Of a DNA stretch of 64,000 bases, positions 60,890 to 64,000 are shown one piece after another. The DNA lies in the NCBI RefSeq assembly GCF_051401765.1, contig NW_027480531.1, forward strand, positions 930,001 to 994,000. Reading direction: 5' to 3'. The notes beneath the pieces are model-generated. The model saw only the letters and a program-made list of their open reading frames with translations, was not told where the DNA came from and did no database searches. Every line of letters starts with the position of its first letter. Within the stretch, counting starts at the first letter, position 1. The translations under genes were made by a program, and so were the position numbers. The DNA is from Calliopsis andreniformis. Its lineage: Eukaryota; Arthropoda; Insecta; Hymenoptera; Andrenidae.

Positions 60890-60905
60890 GATTGCGAATT
60901 GCGGC
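60890..60905. other. Fusion join in B3
   Basis: To the left, through GGATTGCGAATTG, the sequence follows B2 near 47,740 at a 13,152-bp offset. To the right, from GAATTGCGGCTTGAGG, it follows the gamma-beta interval (for example 57,152 or 30,896). The short shared GAATTG marks the switch. As a result beta 60,633 is followed by another beta at 61,970 with no gamma between them. Confidence 0.78.
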
Positions 60906-63900
60906 TTGAGGCTTGAGGATAGAAGATTGAGGATTGGGTGTTGAGGATTGAAGAATGAGGATTGAGCATTGGGGATTGAGGATTGAAGATTGGTTATTGA
61001 GGATTGAAGATTGAGGATCGAGGATTGAGGATTGAGGATTGAGGATTGAGGATTGAGGATTGAGGATTGAGGATTGAGGATTGAGAATTGAAGATTGAGG
61101 AATGAGGATTGAGGGTTGTGGATTGAGGACGAGGACTGAGGGTTGAGTATTGATGTTTGAGGTCTGAGGATTGAGGATTGAGGTTTGAGAATTGAGGATT
61201 GAGGATTGAGGATTGAAGATTGAGGATAGGGTACTGAGGATTGAAGAATGAGGATTGAGGATTGAGGATTGAGTATTGAGGATTGAAGATTGAGTATTGA
61301 GGATTGAAGATTGAGGATTGAGGATTGAGTATTGAAGATTGAGGATTTGGGACTGAGGATTGAAGATTGAGGATTGAGGATTGAGGATTGAGGATTGAGG
61401 ATTGGGTATTGAGGATTGAAGAATGAGGATTGAGGATTGAGGATTGAGGATTGAGGATTGAGGATTGAAGATTGAAGATTGAGGATTTGGGAATGAGGAT
61501 TGAAGGTTGGGGATTGAGGATTGAGGATTGAGGATTCAGGATTGAGGATTGAGGATTGAAGATTGAGGATTGGGTATCGAGGATTGAAGAATGAGGATTG
61601 AGGATTGAGGATTGAAGATTGAGGATTGAGGATTGAATATTGAGGGTTGAGGATTGAAGATTGACGATTGAGGATTGAGGATTGAGGACTGAGGATTGAG
61701 GATTGAGGGTTGAGGATTGAAGATTGAGTATTGAGGATTGAAGATTGAGGATTGGGGATTGAGGATTGAGGATTGAGGATTGAAGATTGAGTATTGAGGA
61801 TTGAAGATTAAGATTGAGGATTGAGGATTGAGGATTGAGGATTGAAGATTGAGGATTGGGGACTGAGTATTGATGGTTGAGTGATGAGAATTGATGTTTG
61901 TGGATAGAGATCTGAAGATTGCAGATTGAGTATTGAGTATTGAAAACTGTGAATTGAGGATATTCTATTGAGGATTGAGGATTGACAACTGATTGTTGAG
62001 GACTCAGGGCTGAAGATTGAGGATTCAGGATTGAGGATTCAGGATTGAGGTTTGAGGACTGAGGATTGAGGATTGGGTATTGGGGATTGAGGATTGAGGA
62101 TTGAGGGTTGGGGATTGAGGATTGAGGATTGAGGATTGAAGATTGAATATTAATGATTGAAGATTGAGGATTGACGATTTAGGGTTGTGGATTGAGGACG
62201 AGGTCTGAGGGCTGAGTATAGATGTTTGAAGTCTGAGGATTGAGGATCGAGGATTGAGAATTGAGGATTGAGGATTGAGGATTGAAGATTGAGGATTCGG
62301 TATTGAGGATTGAAGAATGAGGATTGAGGAGTGAGGACTGAGGATTGAGGATTGCAGATTGAGTATTGAGGATTGAAGATTGAGGATTGAGGATTGAGGG
62401 TTGAGGATTGAGGATTGAGGATTGAGTATTGAGAATTGAGGATTGAGGATTGAAGTTTGAGTTTTGAGGATTGAAGATTGAGGATTGAGTATTGAGGATT
62501 GAAGATTGAGGACTGAGTGTTGAGGGTTGAGTGATGAGAATTGATGTTAGTGGGTTGAGATTTGAAGATTAAATAATGGGGATTGAGTATTGAAAACTGT
62601 GAATTGAGGATATTCTATTGAGGATTGAGGATTGACAATTGATTGTTTAGGACTGAGAGCTGAAGATTGAGGATTCAGGATTGAGGCTTCAGGATTGAGG
62701 TTAGAGGACTGAGGATTGAGGATTGAGGATTCAGGCTTGAGGATTGAGGCTTGAGGATTGGAGATTGAGGATTGAGGATTGAGGATGTGGGCTGAGGGTT
62801 GAGGATTGTGGTTTGAGCACTGAGGACTGAGGATTGAGAATTGAGAGTTGGGGATTGAGGATTGAGGATAGAAGATTGAGGACTGGGTATTGAGGATTGA
62901 GGATTGAGTATTGAAGATTGAGGATTTGGGACTGAGGATTGAAGATTGAGGATTGAGGATTCAGGATTGAGGATTGAGGACTGAGGATTGAGGATTGAAG
63001 ATTGAGGATTGGGTATTGAGGATTGAAGAATGAGGATTGAGGATTGAGGATTGAGGATTGAGGATTGAATATTGGGTATTAATGATTGAAGATTCAGTAT
63101 TGAGGATTGAAGATTGAGAATTGATGTTTGAGTATTGAACATTGAGGACAGAGTGTTGAGGGTTGAGTGATGAGAATTGATATTTGTGGATAGAGATCTG
63201 AAGATTGCAGATTGAGTATTGAGTATTGAAATCTGTGACTTGATGATATTCTATTGAGGATTGAGGATTGACGTCTGATTGTTGAGGTCTGAGGTCTGAA
63301 GCTTGAGGATTCAGGATTGAGGCTTCAGGATTGAGGTTAGAGGACTGAGGATTGAGGATTGAGTATTCAGGCTTGAGGATTGAGGCTTGAGGAATGGAGA
63401 TTGAGGATTGAGGATTGAGGGTGAGGGCTGAGGGTTGAGGATTGAGGATTGAGGATTGCGGATTGAAGGTTGAGGATTGGGGATTGAGGATTGAGGATTG
63501 AGCATTGAGGATTGAGGATTGAGGATTGAAGATTGAGTATTGATGATTGAGGATTGCGGATTGAAGGTTGAGGATTGGGGATTGAGGATTGAGGATTGAG
63601 GATTGAGCATTGAGGATTGAGGATTGAGGATTGAGGGTTGTGGATTGAGGACGAGGACTGAAGGTTGAGTACTGATGTTTGAGGTCTGAGGATTGAGGAT
63701 TGAGGATTGAGAATTGCGGATTGAGGCTTGAGGATAGAAGATTGAGGATTGGGTGTTGAGGATTGAAGAAAGAGGATTGAGGATTGAGGATTGAGGATTG
63801 AGGATTGAGGATTGAGTATTGAAGATTGGGGATTGATGATTGAAGATTCAGTATTGAGGATTGAAGATTGAGAATTGATGATTGGGTATTGAACATTGAG

Positions 63901-63922
63901 GACTGAGTGTTGAGGGTTGAGT

Positions 63923-64000
63923 GATGAGAATTGATGTTTGTGGATTGAGGTTTGAAGATTACAGATTGAGTATTGAGTGTTGAAGACAGTGAATTGAGGA
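63923..64000. repeat. Partial landmark at the window end
   Basis: A landmark begins with TGATGAGAATTGATG and continues with GATTACAGATTG and GAAGACAGTGAATTG before the window ends. These bases match none of the eleven subtypes exactly, so it is probably a further variant, closest to zeta or eta in its upstream flank. Confidence 0.6.

Larger units (their letters stand above)
1..64000. repeat. Heptamer (TTGAGGA)n satellite array filling the window
   Basis: Seen in the sequence: the 7-bp motif TTGAGGA, equivalently GGATTGA, recurs head to tail from the first to the last base in one orientation. Common variant units change one or two positions, for example GAAGATT, GAGTATT, GAGGACT, GAGGGTT, GGGTATT and GATTCAG. 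Cytosine is absent from the consensus and rare overall on the + strand, giving strong strand asymmetry. No stretch of unique sequence, tRNA-like fold, rRNA, inverted-repeat element or poly-A tract was noticed. Inference: this is eukaryotic satellite DNA, probably heterochromatic. A protein-coding reading is rejected because all three - strand frames are open and give the same heptapeptide. The species and chromosomal position cannot be told from the window. Confidence 0.97.
51874..64000. repeat. Family B higher-order repeat, copy B3 (cut by window end)
   Basis: Landmark order is alpha 52,341, kappa 53,151, zeta 53,801, eta 54,437, theta 54,731, iota 54,997, lambda 55,758, gamma 56,882, beta 58,209, beta 59,173, zeta 59,823, beta 60,633, beta 61,970, zeta 62,630, eta 63,246, and a partial landmark running off the end (about 63,923-64,000). 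Up to gamma it follows B1 spacing. It then differs: a 56-bp loss near 57,022, an extra beta at 59,173, and a fusion near 60,896. After 63,246 the theta landmark is missing and the order no longer matches B1 or B2. The alpha core reads ATATTCCATT, a private C. Confidence 0.87.

Noticed and set aside
1..64000. CRISPR array
   Set aside because: The units are 7 bp and contiguous with no unique spacers; the landmarks are themselves repeated and not spacer-like.
1..64000. tRNA, rRNA, promoter or terminator signals
   Set aside because: AT-rich cores such as ATATTC or TATTAATGAT are variant heptamers in fixed repeat positions. No cloverleaf, rRNA segment or convincing promoter pair was found on either strand.

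Overview
The whole 64-kb window is one continuous satellite-type tandem repeat. The basic unit is a 7-bp motif, TTGAGGA on the + strand (TCCTCAA on the - strand), repeated thousands of times with point variants. I see no gene, RNA gene, transposon, CRISPR array or unique sequence. A gene-free, deeply layered short-period array of this length points to a eukaryotic nuclear chromosome, in pericentromeric, subtelomeric or other heterochromatin. The sequence does not identify the species.

The apparent long reading frames on the - strand are a by-product of the repeat. Seven is not a multiple of three, so three consecutive units read N-P-Q-S-S-I-L in every - strand frame and contain no stop. Every + strand frame meets TGA once per 21 bases. 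The open stretches end wherever a variant unit creates a - strand stop (TCA, TTA or CTA on the + strand).

The array has at least three levels. (1) The heptamer. (2) About 74 diverged 'landmark' segments of roughly 162 bp, each centred on an ATATTC-like core and spaced about 0.25 to 1.9 kb apart. They are themselves in-register diverged heptamers and fall into about eleven subtypes, which I name alpha to lambda. (3) Higher-order repeats made of ordered subtypes. Family A (about 2.4 to 25.56 kb) runs gamma-alpha-beta-delta-epsilon-gamma-beta with a period near 7.1-7.2 kb, then turns into a 4.1-kb tandem duplication. Family B (25.56 kb to the end) runs alpha-kappa-zeta-eta-theta-iota-lambda and onward, with copy starts at 25,562, 37,869 and 51,874 (periods 12,307 and 14,005 bp). 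The first 1.9 kb resembles diverged family B, so A appears to lie between B-like stretches.

Many rearrangements can be placed by eye: a 3,173-bp tandem duplication found only in the second B copy, a hybrid beta/delta landmark near 11.4 kb, loss of landmarks near 17.3 and 45.8 kb, fusions near 7.2, 25.56 and 60.9 kb, and small gains or losses of 21, 56, 77 and 98 bp, all multiples of 7. These fit unequal exchange and replication slippage in register with the heptamer. The interest of the window is its repeat architecture; it shows no encoded protein system.
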